Origin: Geosiphon pyriformis
Lineage: Eukaryota > Glomeromycota > Glomeromycetes > Archaeosporales > Geosiphonaceae
Length of the DNA stretch: 64,000 bases
Direction: 5' to 3'
Assembly: GCA_016748015.1 (NCBI GenBank)
Contig: JAAOMT010000283.1
Coordinates: 201,322-265,321 of the forward strand
Shown: positions 10,688 to 23,600 of the stretch, one piece after another
How positions within the stretch are numbered: the first letter of the stretch is position 1
Layout: every line of letters begins with the position of its first letter
Notes under the pieces: generated by a model
Told to the model about the DNA's origin: nothing
Seen by the model: only the letters and a program-made list of their open reading frames with translations
The model's database searches: none
Translations under genes and position numbers: made by a program

Positions 10688-12230
10688 CTAATTTTGCCTC
10701 ATTCTTGAGAGGCAATCAACATTGGTGTGAAGTTTTTCTGGTTTGTGATGTACAATGTATCAGTAGTTGGCTAAAAATCCTGTCCATTGGGTTTGTTTTG
10801 CATTTAGCTGAGTGTTTTTGTTTTGAAGCCATTTGAGTCCAATATTATCAGTAATAATATTGAATTCTTTAGGTTTGAGATAAAGGTTGAAGTAGTGTAG
10901 GGCCCAAATTATGGCTGCTGTTTCTAGTTCTGTGGCAGAGTAGTTTTTTTTGGCTGGTTTTAATGTTCTGCTAGCATAAGCAATTACTCACTCATTTCTG
11001 TTGTCATCTAATTGTGATAAGATAGCACCAAAGGCAGTGTAAGAAACATCTGTAGCTAGTTAAAATTGGTTACTGAAGTCTGGGTAGGCTAGAATTGAAG
11101 CTGTTGTCAGCTTTTCTTTGAGAATTTCAAAAGCTTTTTGGTGTTCTTCTATCCATTTGTATTCGACATTTTTAGTAGTGAGCTGGTTGAGGGGTTTTGT
11201 GATTTCTGAAAATCCTTTGATGAATTTTCAGTAATAGGAAGCTAATCTAATAAATCCTCTCAATTCTGTGGTATTTTGTGGAGTCTTAAAGTTCTTGACA
11301 GTGCTGATTTTTCCAGGGTCTGGTTTAATTCCATCTTTGCTCACAATGTGACCAAAAAAGCCCAAACTCGTTTTTCCGAAGTAGCATTTTTTAATGTTCA
11401 GTTTCAATCCTGCTTTTTGTAATCATTGAAAAACTTCTTGCAGGTGTTTTAAGTATAATTCAAAAGATGATGAATAAACATCAGTATTATCAAGATAGAT
11501 AACTACTGATTTCCAAAGGAGGCCTTTGTAAACAACATCCATGAGTCTTTGGAATATTGCTGGTGCATTGCATAATCCGAAAGGCATTATGTTGAACTTG
11601 TAATTTCTTCTTTGTGTGGTGAATGCTGTTTTGGGGTGATTTTTGGAATCCATGGCAACTTGCCAGTATTTGCTTTCTAAATCTAATGTCGAAAAGTATT
11701 CGGACTTTCTAAGGACATCTAACATGTCATCAATTCAGGAAAGAGGGTAGGCATCTCCAATAGTGATGCTGTTGAGTTGTCAATAATCAACACAAAATCG
11801 TATCTTTCCATTTTTCTTTTTAACTAGGACTACAGGTGAGACCCATGGACTCATTGATAATTGAATAAGGCCATTGTTAAGCATCTGTTGCACTTCTTCT
11901 CGGATAAATTGGTGACTTTTTGGAGCAACTCGGTAGGCTTGTTGTCACCTTGGTTTGGCATCTCCTGTATAGATTTGGTGTTGAACCAAATTGGTTCTTC
12001 CTAAGTTATTGTTGTTTTTGGCAAAAATATCAGCAAATTCTGCAATTAGCTTTTTAAGCTGGTTTTGTTGTTGTGGTTCAAGTTGTCTCATGTTGATTTG
12101 AGACAGTTTTTCTATAACAACATGGTAGTTTTCAGAGCTGGTGTTTGGGTTGATTTTTGGTAGTAAATGTCCAATAATTTCAGAGAAATCAGGGATTGTT
12201 TGGAGTAATTCTTATTAAAAGATATTACTG
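10688..12230 (-). pseudogene. Reverse transcriptase and RNase H of E2
   Basis: Clear RT order: FIREEVQQML, SMSPWVSPVVLVKKKNG, IRFCVDY, TLDLESKYWQVAM, NIMPFGLCNAPAIFQ, then the catalytic box as YLDN in place of YLDD, a GAT-to-AAT change. RNase H follows (LATDVSYTAFGAIL ... ATELETAAIIWAL ... TDNIGLKWL ... CLSRMRQN) and ends at TAG 10688-10690. In-frame TGA codons replace Arg in AYPLSRIDD, VFQRL, SYYRKF and DYRQL, each a CGA-to-TGA change. The frame is the same as that of dUTPase and Gag. Inactive. Confidence 0.92.
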
Positions 12231-12489
12231 TGAATAACTCCAATTTCTAAGTTATTTAATAAAACTATGGGGAAATTGTTGGGATTGTAAAATGTAACTC
12301 GGATTTTCTTTGTTCCTTCTGGAATATAAATGTTTAGGATTGAGATATTATATTCCAAGCAGATTTGTTTGTTGGATTCAAAAATTTGTTGTGTGGTTGT
12401 TAACTTTTCACAAGTGTAAATTTCAGAGTGTTCTCCAAAGGGTGAAATGGTAATTGGTTATGGAAGTCGTAAAATCTGGTAAGATTCTT

Positions 12490-12925
12490 TCTGTTCATTG
12501 AGAGCTATGTTTACTGGAACTGTAAATCATCCAGTTGAACCAAAACTTTAGGTTCTTTTTTCACTTTTTCCCAATAGTTCTCTTTGATTGACTAATTGTA
12601 AACCCAAAATGTTGATTAAGGGTAAATAAATGGCTTGGGCAATTTTCTCAGCATGTTTAATTTTAAACAGCTTGTTAGTTTTGTTTTGAAGTATTACTGT
12701 TATGTCACCAGTATATCCAGCATTGATTATTCCTTCTCTGACATTGATTTTTTTGCTTGCCAGAGAGGACCAGGAGGCAATTTGAACCATTGCTCCTGGC
12801 AGGATTTTGAAAGCAATTTTGAGGTTGATTTTTGTGAGAGATTTGGGTTTGAGAACGAGAATATTCTTGTCTGGATATCTTAGGTCATATCCAGCATCAA
12901 TTTCATGTGCTTTTTCGGGTTTTAT
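12490..12925 (-). pseudogene. Retroelement dUTPase domain of E2
   Basis: All five dUTPase motifs are present in one frame: motif 1 EIDAGYDLRYP, motif 2 SWSSLASKKINV, motif 3 GIINAGYTGD, motif 4 EKIAQAIYLPL and motif 5 SFGSTG (about 12525). Motif 3 normally has a catalytic Asp (GVIDAGYTG); here it is Asn, a GAT-to-AAT change. A TAA lies just before motif 5 and a TGA just after it. Upstream it joins the Cys-rich domain without a break (13114 to 12548 open), which shows the two are parts of one polyprotein. The family assignment is firm, and the copy is inactive. Confidence 0.93.
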
Positions 12926-13059
12926 TCCTTGTTTGTTGTTGTTGAAGTATTTGAGTTGTAAGGCAGACTGGTTTTTGATGAGATAGATGAGTGTTGCTTC
13001 AATTTCTTCTGTTGCTTCAGGTTCTCCAAATTCAATTTCATTCTCATCATTTTTACTGG

Positions 13060-13710
13060 GCAGAGGAATACTAAGAGCATAGCATTCAGGACACCACTGT
13101 TTATCACAAGGCATAATGCATTCTTCACATAGTCTAATGTTTATTTGCTCTAATCATTGAATTTGAGCTTCTTGGGTTGGGTAGGTGTGACTTGCAATTT
13201 GGTGGTAGACTTCTACTTCATCTTCATAATCAAATCCAGCTAATTCTATGGTATATTCAATGTATTCTGCTTCCTTCATTTGACGGACATCTTCTTTAGT
13301 AGCTTCATTAATTAATGCCATTGCTAGGTCGAAAATTATCTTAGCATCATAGGAGTAGTGATAAAGTTTGTTGAGAGCACTATTGTATGCCACATTAAAA
13401 GGTGTTCCTTTTTTTACTTTTTCTGAAATTGATAAAGCATATTGGCAGGTCTGATTGCAAACTCTTCTTCTTATTGCTACATCAATCCAATTGCATTCTT
13501 CTGGTAGCATATCTCCACAAGTCAAACAAGGGGTGTTATCTCATTTTCTGCTTCTTTTTATTAGATGGTCCCATTATTCTTTATGGCAAGCCTTGCAGTA
13601 ATAACAAGTATGATTTTCGTATTCTTCTTCAGGTAAAATGCAGACTCCCATTGAGAAGAGTTTCTTGTGGCAGTCCTTGTATTTGAGTGGAATGTAGGGG
13701 CGTTGTTTTC
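13060..13710 (-). pseudogene. Cys-rich domain of E2, matching that of E1
   Basis: Same arrangement as in E1: CYYCKAC, then PCLTCGDMLPEECNW, VCNQTCQYALSI, VKKGTPFNVAYNSALNKL, and the C-terminal cluster LCEECIMPC ... QWCPEC. Shared features are CLxCGxxLPxxCxW, CxxTCQY, VKxGTPF, NxALxxL and LCExCxxPC. A TGA (about 13542) stands where E1 has Trp in RKWDEE. The domain lies between protease and dUTPase in the single gag-pol frame. I do not recognise the family; zinc binding is inferred from the Cys spacing. Confidence 0.75.
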
Positions 13711-14420
13711 GTGGTTCTGGTTTTGAATAGGGGACATTCTATCTGGTTGTCACTGGTTTTTTTGTTTCAAGAAAATCATTTGTTAAAAAGTACTGTTGTT
13801 CAGTTTCATCAGCCCAATTGGAGGTTGATCCAAGTGCCATAAATGTTTCAATGATGGGCTTTTCTTCTTCTGGTTTGAATTCAAAAGCCGGGGCTTTTTC
13901 AGAGTGTTTGTTGAATGTACCACAAGTGGCAGGTATCCGGGCGTGTTGTTCTTGGTAGGAGATTGTTAACTCTTGTGTCTCCCAATTCAGATTAGCATTG
14001 GCTTTTTGAAGCCAATCATTTCCGACAAGAGCTTAGTACTGGAGCACGTCCATTACAAGAACTTTGACTGGAATGGTAATTCCATCAAGAGTGAACGAAA
14101 AATTGTCAATTTCTCCTACTGGAGTTTTTTTCATGCCATTGGCAGTAACAATTATGGTTTGAGCTGGTCAGTCAACATTTCTCTTTAACTGTTGTATTAA
14201 CTGGTAGGTGATAATGCTTCCGGCAGATCCACTGTTTAGAATCAAGCGAATTGCCTTTTCTTCGACTTCTGCTTCAGTGTACATAGCAGTGATTGCTTTT
14301 TGTTTGTTGGCAGCCACATTGCTAAGCAGGAATGGTAACTTATTTGCTTCAAACTCAAAAGGGAATATGTCTGAAAGATTGGCATTTTCAGCAATTCTGG
14401 CTAGTGGGATTGTGGTAGGA
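13711..14420 (-). pseudogene. Aspartic protease of E2
   Basis: Retropepsin-like segment. The active-site loop reads LILNSGSAGSI at about 14225-14250, where Asp of the DSG triplet has become Asn (GAC to AAC). VGEIDNFSF, VLVMDVLQY-stop-ALVGNDWL and ELTISYQEQHARIPATCG match E1 nearly residue for residue. The TAA in the QYQALVG motif is a CAA-to-TAA change. It lies in frame with Gag upstream and the Cys-rich domain downstream. Confidence 0.87.
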
Positions 14421-14799
14421 GTATAGGAAGAGTTTTGTTGTCATGCTGCAGCTCTACTTTTCGAGAGTGCAGTATAGTGAAAATCCTGTTCTTCAGGTAT
14501 TGTAAGATAGCTAGGTTGAGTATGATAATGAGTGGGTCTTGGCTGAGCTGGATTTCGGGAAACTAATTGGTTGTTCAAATTGATTCTATTGTTGTCTACT
14601 TGGTATCAGTTTTGTGGTGTAAATTAATTTTGCGGGATTAATCTTTGAGCAGACACTTGATAATGTTGTGTGGGTGGTTGTTAGTATTGCTGTTGAATTG
14701 GTTGTAGAACAGGCTAATAATAGTTATTTTAATATTGGGGTCTTGGTGGATAGTAAGCTGGTGGTGGTAGTTGATAATAAGATTGCTGTAGTAGAGGGT

Positions 14800-16321
14800 A
14801 ACATTGATTACTCCTATTTTGTTGGTCTCGTTTTAGCTTTTTGCAATCTTTTTTCCAGTGGCCAGGAATTCCACAGTAATGGCAACTCTGAGACTAATTA
14901 TTAGAGGGTGATGTGAAGTTGTTTTGATTTCGTCTTTGGGGTGGTTAATATCTTTGAGGTTGCTGTTGTTGTTGATTGGTGAAATAGTTTTTGACTTTTT
15001 TTGCAAGTTGGTCAATTTTCTCTTCAGCTGCTGAGCTGGTTTCTCCAATGGCTAAGTTTACAAGTTTTGTATGATTGGCTTTTTCCATGGCCATTTTATA
15101 TCTCTTTGCATGCTGAATGGCAGAGTTTAAATCTTCTGGAGCATGTGGGCGAATCTTTTTAATCAGTTTATCCTTTAAACCAGTGATAAATTGATCCAAA
15201 ATTTGAGCATCAGAATAATAATCATTAGTTTCAAGTTGGCAAATTTGTCTGAGAAGTTTGTTGAATTTTCCAATATAAGTTATAACAGATTCGGAGGGTT
15301 TTTGTTTGATATTGTAAAAACAATTTCAAAGAGTGATTGAGATGTTATTATCAGTGAATTGTTCTAAGAAGGCAGTTTTGAAAGCTGTTTAGTTATTAAA
15401 AGGGGTGGTCAAGTTTTCAAACCATTTGCCTGCTGTTCCTTTGAGAAAGTAGAGAATTGTTCTTAACATTCTAGCAGCATTCCATCCATTTACATCTCCA
15501 GCTTTAGTAACTTGGTTGAGCCATTCTTGGGGACTGGTTGCAATGTCTTTTCTATTGAACTCAGGGATTTTTGTGATGTATGCTGTCATTTTGTCTTCTT
15601 TGTTTTCACTGTCTATTGATTCTTCTTCAGATATTTCAGAGTCATTTTCTTCGTTCACTGCTGTCTCAGAGTGTTCACTTTGATTTTCAGCTAGAAAGTC
15701 AAGGAGATTGGAACTAGTTTGAAGGGGTTCTTGTTGTCTGGTAGAACTTTTGGGTAATGTAAAATCTTCTAGTCTTGCAAATTGATTTAAGGGTGAATTA
15801 GGTGTTTGTGTTTGTGCAAGTAAAGCTGGAAAAGGTGTGATAGTAAGTAGAAGTTTTGAACTGGTTCCCTGTTCAGGTGTTTGTAAGTGTTTGGCAGTTG
15901 TTTTTGGTAGTATTGGGGTATTTGGGGTGGTTTTTGAGTATTGTTTTAATTTTTGTTTGCTTTTGTTGCTTGTTTCTGTCTCTGATTCAAAATCAATGGA
16001 GTATTGAGACTGCACTGGATATGTTTCTTCACAGTACTTGATAATGTTAAAATTTAGTTCTTGAAAGTAAGTGGCAAGTGTTTTATTGTTAAAGTCTTCA
16101 GTTTCCAACTGTAAATAGTGTACTAAAATATTGTAAAGATTGCTTCTAACTTCTGAGATATTGTAATTTCCAAAAAGATAATTGTTGATGCAGTTTTCAA
16201 TGTATTGGTATACTGATTTCTTGACAACTTCAATTCCGTCTGGAATGTTGAATCTTTGCTTGCAGTGGGTGTAAATTGATTGGTAATACTCTAGAGTTGT
16301 TGTATCTAGTGTGGTTGTCAC
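14800..16321 (-). pseudogene. Gag and nucleocapsid of E2
   Basis: Starts with Met at 16321, 33 bases inside the primer-binding site. 16321-15389 is open (310 residues): an N-terminal helical part, a Ser/Thr/Glu-rich middle, then the Gag core (SPQEWLNQVTKAGDVNGWN ... LYFLKGTAGKWFENL). After stops near 15390 it continues in frame (QICQLETNDYYSDAQILDQF, 15199-14945), then a poly-Gln stretch and the zinc knuckle CHYCGIPGHWKKDC at about 14850-14890. Same frame as the protease. Confidence 0.88.
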
Positions 16322-16353
16322 TTTGAAGTTGTTTTGCTGTGTTATTTCTGTGA

Positions 16354-16365
16354 GAGAGCACCAAA
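16354..16365 (-). other. Primer-binding site of E2
   Basis: TTTGGTGCTCTC directly follows the inner end of the 5' LTR on the minus strand. It shares TTTGGTGC with E3. Confidence 0.75.
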
Positions 16366-17332
16366 TATTACCAGAGGTTTTTGGTCTCTTCTTAGCTCTT
16401 GTATGTTTGTTGTAATACTGTTAATTCACAATTATGGGAAGTGTTTAAACCTCCAATAACTGAATTTATCTTCAAATTATCTCCTATAATTTGAACTGCT
16501 GGGCTTATAAGTGGAATGGCCAATTCCGTGCCAGTTACTTTGTATAGTTACATTGTAGTAAATGTCAACTCTTTCCCAGGAATTGCTCATCTGGAAGCTC
16601 ACTAAAAATGTGTAGTTATTTTGCTGTGAAAGTCAACTCTTTTACAGGAATCTCATTTGTAGGTTACCCTAATGATTATAATAAGAAAATAAAAAAAATG
16701 TAAAAGAAATAGAATTTTATCAAGAAAAACGTTTTCTATTCAGGCCTGGAGTCACTAACAGTTTACTGAAATTGGTAGCTAATCAATTTCAAAATGCTAG
16801 TTGGGTTTTGGGGATTTTCCAAGTGCAATAATTAAAGAATTTGGTTTTTTGAATTATTTGATATTTATTTCTTTTTGTGTGTGTAGGAATGATTCTAAGT
16901 AATAAATCTAAAGTAAGATACATTTTCTCAAAGAGAGAAGCTCTTCTTTTATACAATTTGTCGTAACACTATTCTATGAACCTGAACTTTGCTCTTTTTT
17001 CAATTTCGCTAAATTAAAGATATATTTCGGCAAACTACAAGTTATTTCTGCAAACTATTAGATATTTCAGTGAACTATTAATTATTTTGGCAAATTTCTA
17101 CAAATTTTGGCGAACTTTTGACTGTTACATATTTCGGGGTATTGCATGATTGATCATTGCACTTAGGTTACCTTTGTGTTACATACAAATTGGGTTATTA
17201 ATTAAATGATAATTTCGGATATTTTGCTAATGTAATAAGTGATAATTTGAAATGATAATATATGCTGATTAATAATAAGATTTATAAGGGTAATTTCATG
17301 CTAAACAATATCTTTAATTTTGTCTGGTAACA
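16366..17332 (-). repeat. 5' LTR of E2
   Basis: 967 bp, partner of 9148-10114. It begins TGTTACCAGAC (minus strand) and ends GTAATA where the other copy has GTAACA, a C-to-T change. Both copies carry the same internal short repeats. Confidence 0.95.
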
Positions 17333-17600
17333 GAATAAAGACAATACTAGGACTAACTCAAATATGTCTCTTTAAAAAAATTTTAACTGGTAAAAAATCA
17401 GCCAAAGATGAAGAAGTTGCTTTAGTAGCTATTAAAGACAGCTTTTTACAATTACTAAGTAAAAGAAAGATTTTTAAAACATTTTGTTTGGTTGTTTCTA
17501 TAACAGAGAGAGCTCTTTTGATTGAAATTTTATTAGGTATTTCAGGAAAGATATTAGGTGCAGCTTTTTTACTCTTTGTTTTGGTCATGGTCATAAAATT
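17333..17600 (-). pseudogene. Probable N-terminal part of the fossil LINE ORF1
   Basis: The minus strand is open for 78 residues (17358-17594) with a Lys/Ser/Thr-rich composition. It abuts the right LTR of E2, just as the ORF1 fossil at 7866-9147 abuts the left one, on the same strand. The simplest reading is one fossil ORF1 split by E2. There is no recognisable domain here, so the link rests on position and composition. Confidence 0.45.
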
Positions 17601-17649
17601 AAGGAAACAAAGAGTTTTTTTTTATATTTTCATATTAGTATTTTTATAA

Positions 17650-20600
17650 AAAAGTTAGAAATAAAATTAGAAAAAAAATATTTAATAAAACTTAAATCAT
17701 TTTTAATTTTGATACTTTAATCATATTTTTAACTTAACAGTACAAATAATTTTAGATAAAATAAAAAATAATGTTTTTAAAATATTTATTAAAAATCCAA
17801 ATTAATATAATTTACTTGAAATTTTTTTAAAATAAACTTTATATAATTTAAGATTAAAAAACTTAATATTTTAAACTTTTTAAATATATTTATAATACAT
17901 TTCAAATTAAATACCATAAACTTATTCTGAATTATTTCAACTTAAATTAACAAGTTTTTATTTCTAATTTTATATATTTTAAATACAAAAATTTCCAACT
18001 ATAAATTTATAAATACTTAATATTTTTATTAATATATTATTTTACATAATTATTAAGTTGTTTTCAATAAAATTACTAAATTCTTTAAATTATTTAAGAA
18101 TATTATTGTTAAAATATTAGTTAATTTAAATATTATTGTCTTTTGGATTATTATTTTTTAATATTATTTTTAATTATGTTAAAAACATAGTTAATAATAA
18201 TAAATCTAATAAAATATTATAATTTAGTTAAATTTATTTATTTATTTTAACATATTTAATATTAAATCTATTATTTATTATAGTAATTAAAACAACAAGA
18301 AGAAAATTAGTTGAATATTAATTTAAAACAAATATAATTATAATATTTTATATTGTATTAAATTCAAAGAGAAAATTTTATTATTTTACAAAAAAAAATT
18401 TTTAGATAATAATATTAATAAAACAAAAAAATTATAAGTTATTTATTTATTCAAATAGTTTTATATATAATAAATAAATCTTTAAAATGTATATATTTTT
18501 TAAAACAAAATACATATTGGTTATTATATTCATATTAAATAATAGTTTTTTTTTAAATAATAATTTTAATAATACTATAATATTAGTTATATAGTTTATA
18601 TTAAAGACAAATTTTGATATTAATAATAATAAAAAATTAAATTAATTATTATATTTTTAAAAAAGTAATCAATAAAATATAATATAATAACAAATATATT
18701 GCAAAAAATATCTATTTAATTTTTTATTTTTATTAAAAGTTTTAAAATTTAAGCATATTAGACACAATTTACTTATTTTATATATATAATTTATAATTAT
18801 TTGGGAATTTAAAAATTATTTATTACTTTTGAATATTTTTTTTTTATAGATAAAAATATAATTGCAGATATAAAATTTTGTTTAATATTTAAAACTATAA
18901 AAACAGTACAATATTTTTAACTATAAATACAAAAATCATTAAAAAAAATTAATTAATAATATAACATAATTTTTAATAATTAAATTTAAATATATTTACA
19001 AACTTTAAACCAAATTCAAATCAAATTTGTTGTTTAGATTTAAGTTTAATTTAGATTTAGTAATTTTAAATTTGATTTAAATTAAATATTAAAATTTTAG
19101 GTTAAATAGCAAGTTATTTTTTTGGTTCTTAAATTTGTTCTTAAGTCTAGCATAATTAAGATTATTTTTAACAATTAAATAACTTTAAATACATATGTTA
19201 CCAAACTAAAAAATAAATTTTCTGATTTTTGTAACTACTATTAAGTTAAAAAACAATATATTTTTAACAATATTAAGAATAAAAATATTTTATTTGTTTG
19301 ATTTAAAATTAAAAACTATTTAAATATAACAAATAATAAGATTACAAATAAGTTGGCTAGTATAATTGTTTATTTTTTTTTGTTTTTTTTTTAAAAATTA
19401 ATAAAAGATTTCTTTAGGCTAATAATATAATTATTTTTGATAATATATATTATTTTATTTATAATATATTTTTTTTAATTAGTTATGCTTAATAAAAAAT
19501 TAATTTAAATACTAATATAATTCTAATAATATAATTAAATCATAAATTGGTTTTATACTACTATAATATAACATTCAAATTTTTTTATATAATTAAGTTT
19601 TATAAGTAAATTTATATTTAATTTGTGTATTTATATAATAAAAACAATATATATACATATTTTTTAATTGGTATTTATAAAAAATTATATAATAAAAAGT
19701 ATTCTAAAATTGTATATCTGTATTATAACAAGATTAATTTTTTTAATTATGTTTTTATATATGTATTAAATACTAATACTTATATTAAGATATTAAAAAC
19801 TTTAATTAATAAATAAAAATGTTTTATTAGAATATTATTAATATTGTTTACAGTTTTGAATTTTTTGATTTTTAATTTTTATAATAATATTATATACACT
19901 TTGTTTTGCAAAGATTTTATATTTAAGAGTTTATATACTAAGCCAATTTTTATTTTTTATAATATTAAAGTTGTTATTTTTAGATTGATTTTTTTATATA
20001 AAATATTGTTATAAATTTTAAAAAATATATTTAATTATATAAAATTAAATACAAAATAATAATAAAAAAAAGTAAACTTATAAATATTAATAGTTATATT
20101 CTTATAGTTTTTAGAATTTACTTAGTTAATTTTTTAGTAAGACTGTTTATATAATAAATATTAATAAAACTTTTATAATTTATTTTGGTTTTTGTAATAA
20201 ATGTTTATTTTTTTTAAATTTAAATAGTAAAATTAATATTAATATATAGATATAATATAGTTTTAATTAGCTCAAATAACTAGTCATATATAGCAAATAC
20301 ATAATTTATATTTAATTATAAATATTTAATTTATTTATATATACTAAATAGTATTTAGATCATATTCATTAGATTATTAATAAAAAAAATATATTATTAA
20401 CTTATTAAATTATATATATTTTATAAATATATTTAAATACTAATTACTATTTATAATTTTTTTTCAAAATATTTTTAATTATTAATTTAATAATAAAATT
20501 AAAGTTTGTATAATTATTTTTTTAAGCAACAAAAAATTATTTTTTTAAAACATTATTTAATTTATAAGTTATTAAAATATTATTTAAAAAAATTTTAAAT

Positions 20601-23600
20601 AGTATTATTAAAAATTTAGTTGTTTTTTTTTAATATTATAATATTAATATTGTTATTATTAAATTTTTAATAAGTTATTTATTTTTAAAGTATTTTTTAT
20701 ACTTTAAATTATGTATATTATTAAATTTAAAATAAATTGGCCAATTTTATGTTAATAAATTTGTATAATAAAGTTAATTATTCTATAAAAATTTTTATAA
20801 TGTAATATTATTTTATAATAAAAGTCATTTTTTTTAATTATAAGTTTTTTAATAACTAATTAATTTTAAATTAAGTTGTATTAAGATTTAATATATTTTA
20901 TATATATTTAATTATAATATATTTTGTGTTTTAACACTTTTTTTGCTAATATTTTTACAAATTTTGATAATTAAATATATATTTTAGTAAATTTTTACAA
21001 ATTTTTAATAATTAAATATATATTTTAGTAAATTTTTAATTATTTGGTAAATTATTGAATATTTTACTGAATTTTTAAATATTTCAATAAATTTTAATAT
21101 TATTTAATTCGAATTATTACATAATTTGATTATTTTATTTTTAATTATATTTATATATTATACAAATTAAATTATTAATTAAATAATAATATTTGATAAT
21201 TTAATTAAATAGTATTAATAATAAAAATTATAAAAATAATTTTATGCTAATTAATAACTTAATTTTTGTTTAATAATAATGGTATTTTTTTAGCCAAATT
21301 AATTAAAATAATAAACAAATATTAATTAATATGTTTTTTTTATTATAAAATTTAAAAACTATTAAATTTTATATTTTTTTTAAAAAAATCAGAATTTTTT
21401 TAGTCTTAATACAATTATTTAGAATACTAAAAGCCAATTTCTAATAAATTAATAACAATATTATTAAAACTTATTTAAAATCTTAAACAAATTAAAAATC
21501 TTTTTTTTAACAAGTTATAAATTATTTTAAACAGTTTTTTAATAATAATTTTGGATATAATACCAACAAAAATAGTATTATTTACATAAAATAAAGATTT
21601 CTATTGTTTAATTCAAATTAAAAAAACAAATTTTATATTATTTAATTATTTATAATATTATTTATTAAAAACTTAGTATTAATAAATTTTAACATAATAT
21701 TATTATTAATAATTAAATAATTTAAATTTATTTTTTTAAATAAGCATTCTAAACTATTTTTACAGTATATTTATTTATAATAAAAAATAGCTTTATATAT
21801 TTAATAATTATATATTTTATTATCTAATTTATTAAAATCACAAAAATAAATAAGTTTAAAAAATTTCTATGTTATTTTAATTATAATATTTTTTAATAAA
21901 TTTTATATACTATTTAAATTACTTTATAATTTATATTTCTTAAAAAAATAAGTTATATATAACAAATATAAAATATTTTTCATTAAAACTTTTTTAGTCT
22001 ATATTATTTATTTTATTAATATTAAACTTTTAACAATTTTTGTTGAATAAAATTCTTATTTTTAACATATATAATAATATTTTTTATTATTTATTTTTAA
22101 TTTTTATCAAAAAATATAATCTTGCTTTTATTAATTATTTGTTAAATAATAATAACTTAATCTATAATTAAAAAAGTTTTGTTAAAAAAGTTGTTATTTA
22201 AAAAAATTTTTAATAAGCAAAAAAAATGTTTTAATAAATATAATATTACTTATAAAGTAAAACAAAAAAAAATAATATAAAAAATAATATAAATAGTATA
22301 GTATAAATTATTAAGATATATAATATTAAGAATTTTAGAAATATTAATAAAAATACCAAAAATTTAGCAATAACTTAAAAAAATTAGAGAAATTTTAAGA
22401 ATTTTATATTATAAAAATTTATGTATATATAGCAAGCATATTAAAAGCAAAAAAAACAAATAAACTAAATTAAAAACAAGTTTTAATTTTTATTTTATCA
22501 AATAATTTCTATAGTTAACAATTTAATACTTAAAATCTACAATTATTCCAAATAAATTTATTAATTTATATTATTCCAAAACCCAACTTTATAAATTTAT
22601 ATTTATCTTATTAAAATTTAATTATTTTTTTTATTAATATTAATAATATTAAAACAATAGCTCTTAATTATAACTATTAACAAAATACTAATTTTTTATT
22701 TTATTTGTTTGTTTTGTGTTTTATTAATTAATAAAAAAAAGCACTAAAATTATAATATCAAAAATTATTTGGTAAAAAATATCAAAAAAAGTGTAAAATA
22801 TAGTTAATAAATTAAAATTGTTTATAAAAACCAGTTATCATACCAAAAATATTAAACACTGAGTATTGTTTATTATTAATTTTAAATTTTTGTTTATTAT
22901 ACAAAAAACTCAATTTTTAAAATTTTTTAAAAATTTTTAGATTAAAAAATTACCAAACTTAACTAAGTTATAGAAATTTAAATAATCTAAGAAATTATTT
23001 ATAATAATAGTTTTTTTTGCTAAATTTGTTAGTTGTAATATTTATAATTTTTCTTATTTTTATAATATTGTATTTTTGTTAAATAATTTTTTTAATATTA
23101 AAATTATTGTTTTTATTAATAAGTTTTTATTTAGTCTTAACTTAAATATTAGTTTAAATATTTATAAAATTGTGTTATTTATTCTTATTAAATTTTAAAT
23201 AATTAAATTAAATTTGAAATATATACTGGTTTTTAGTTTTATTATAATTATTTTAGATTTTAAATACATATAATTTTAATAATCTTAAATTATTGCTTTA
23301 ATTAAAAGTAAAAATTTATAAAATTAAATAATTTAAGATTAAAAATTACTAAATTGTTTATAATAATAAAATTATAAATTTTTTAATATATAAAACAATT
23401 TGGTTTAATTATTTACTACTTGTTAAAATCAATAAAAAATGTTTAATATTTAATATTATTATTATTTTAAATAATATTTATTATTTTATAAAAAGTTTGT
23501 ATAATTTAATTAACTATATTAATTAAAAATTGAATTATATAATTAAATATTTTAATATAAATTTAATTAAAATTAAAAGTATTAATATTTAATATTTCAA

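Larger units (their letters stand above)
9148..17332 (-). mobile_element. Ty3-type LTR retrotransposon E2 with dUTPase, complete LTR pair
   Basis: Two 967-bp LTRs in the same orientation (9148-10114 and 16366-17332) enclose Gag, knuckle, protease, Cys-rich domain, dUTPase, RT, RNase H and an integrase that has lost its catalytic core. From 16321 down to 10688 the domains all share one reading frame, so the ancestor had a single gag-pol frame. Nonsense codons and changed catalytic Asp residues show that it is dead. Flanking 5-mers (GGAGT left, GAATA right) do not form a convincing target duplication. Confidence 0.95.

Noticed and set aside
1-17332. TGA read as Trp (altered genetic code) in the retroelements
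   Set aside because: Several TGA codons stand on Trp sites, but TAG does too, other TGA codons stand on Arg or Lys sites, and TGG is used normally in the host genes and in the elements. Mutation explains all of them.
9143-17337. Target-site duplication of E2
   Set aside because: The flanking bases GGAGT and GAATA do not match, even allowing for transitions only.
19625-19816. Short open frame in the desert
   Set aside because: Lys/Asn/Ile/Tyr-only composition as expected from random AT-rich DNA; no motif.
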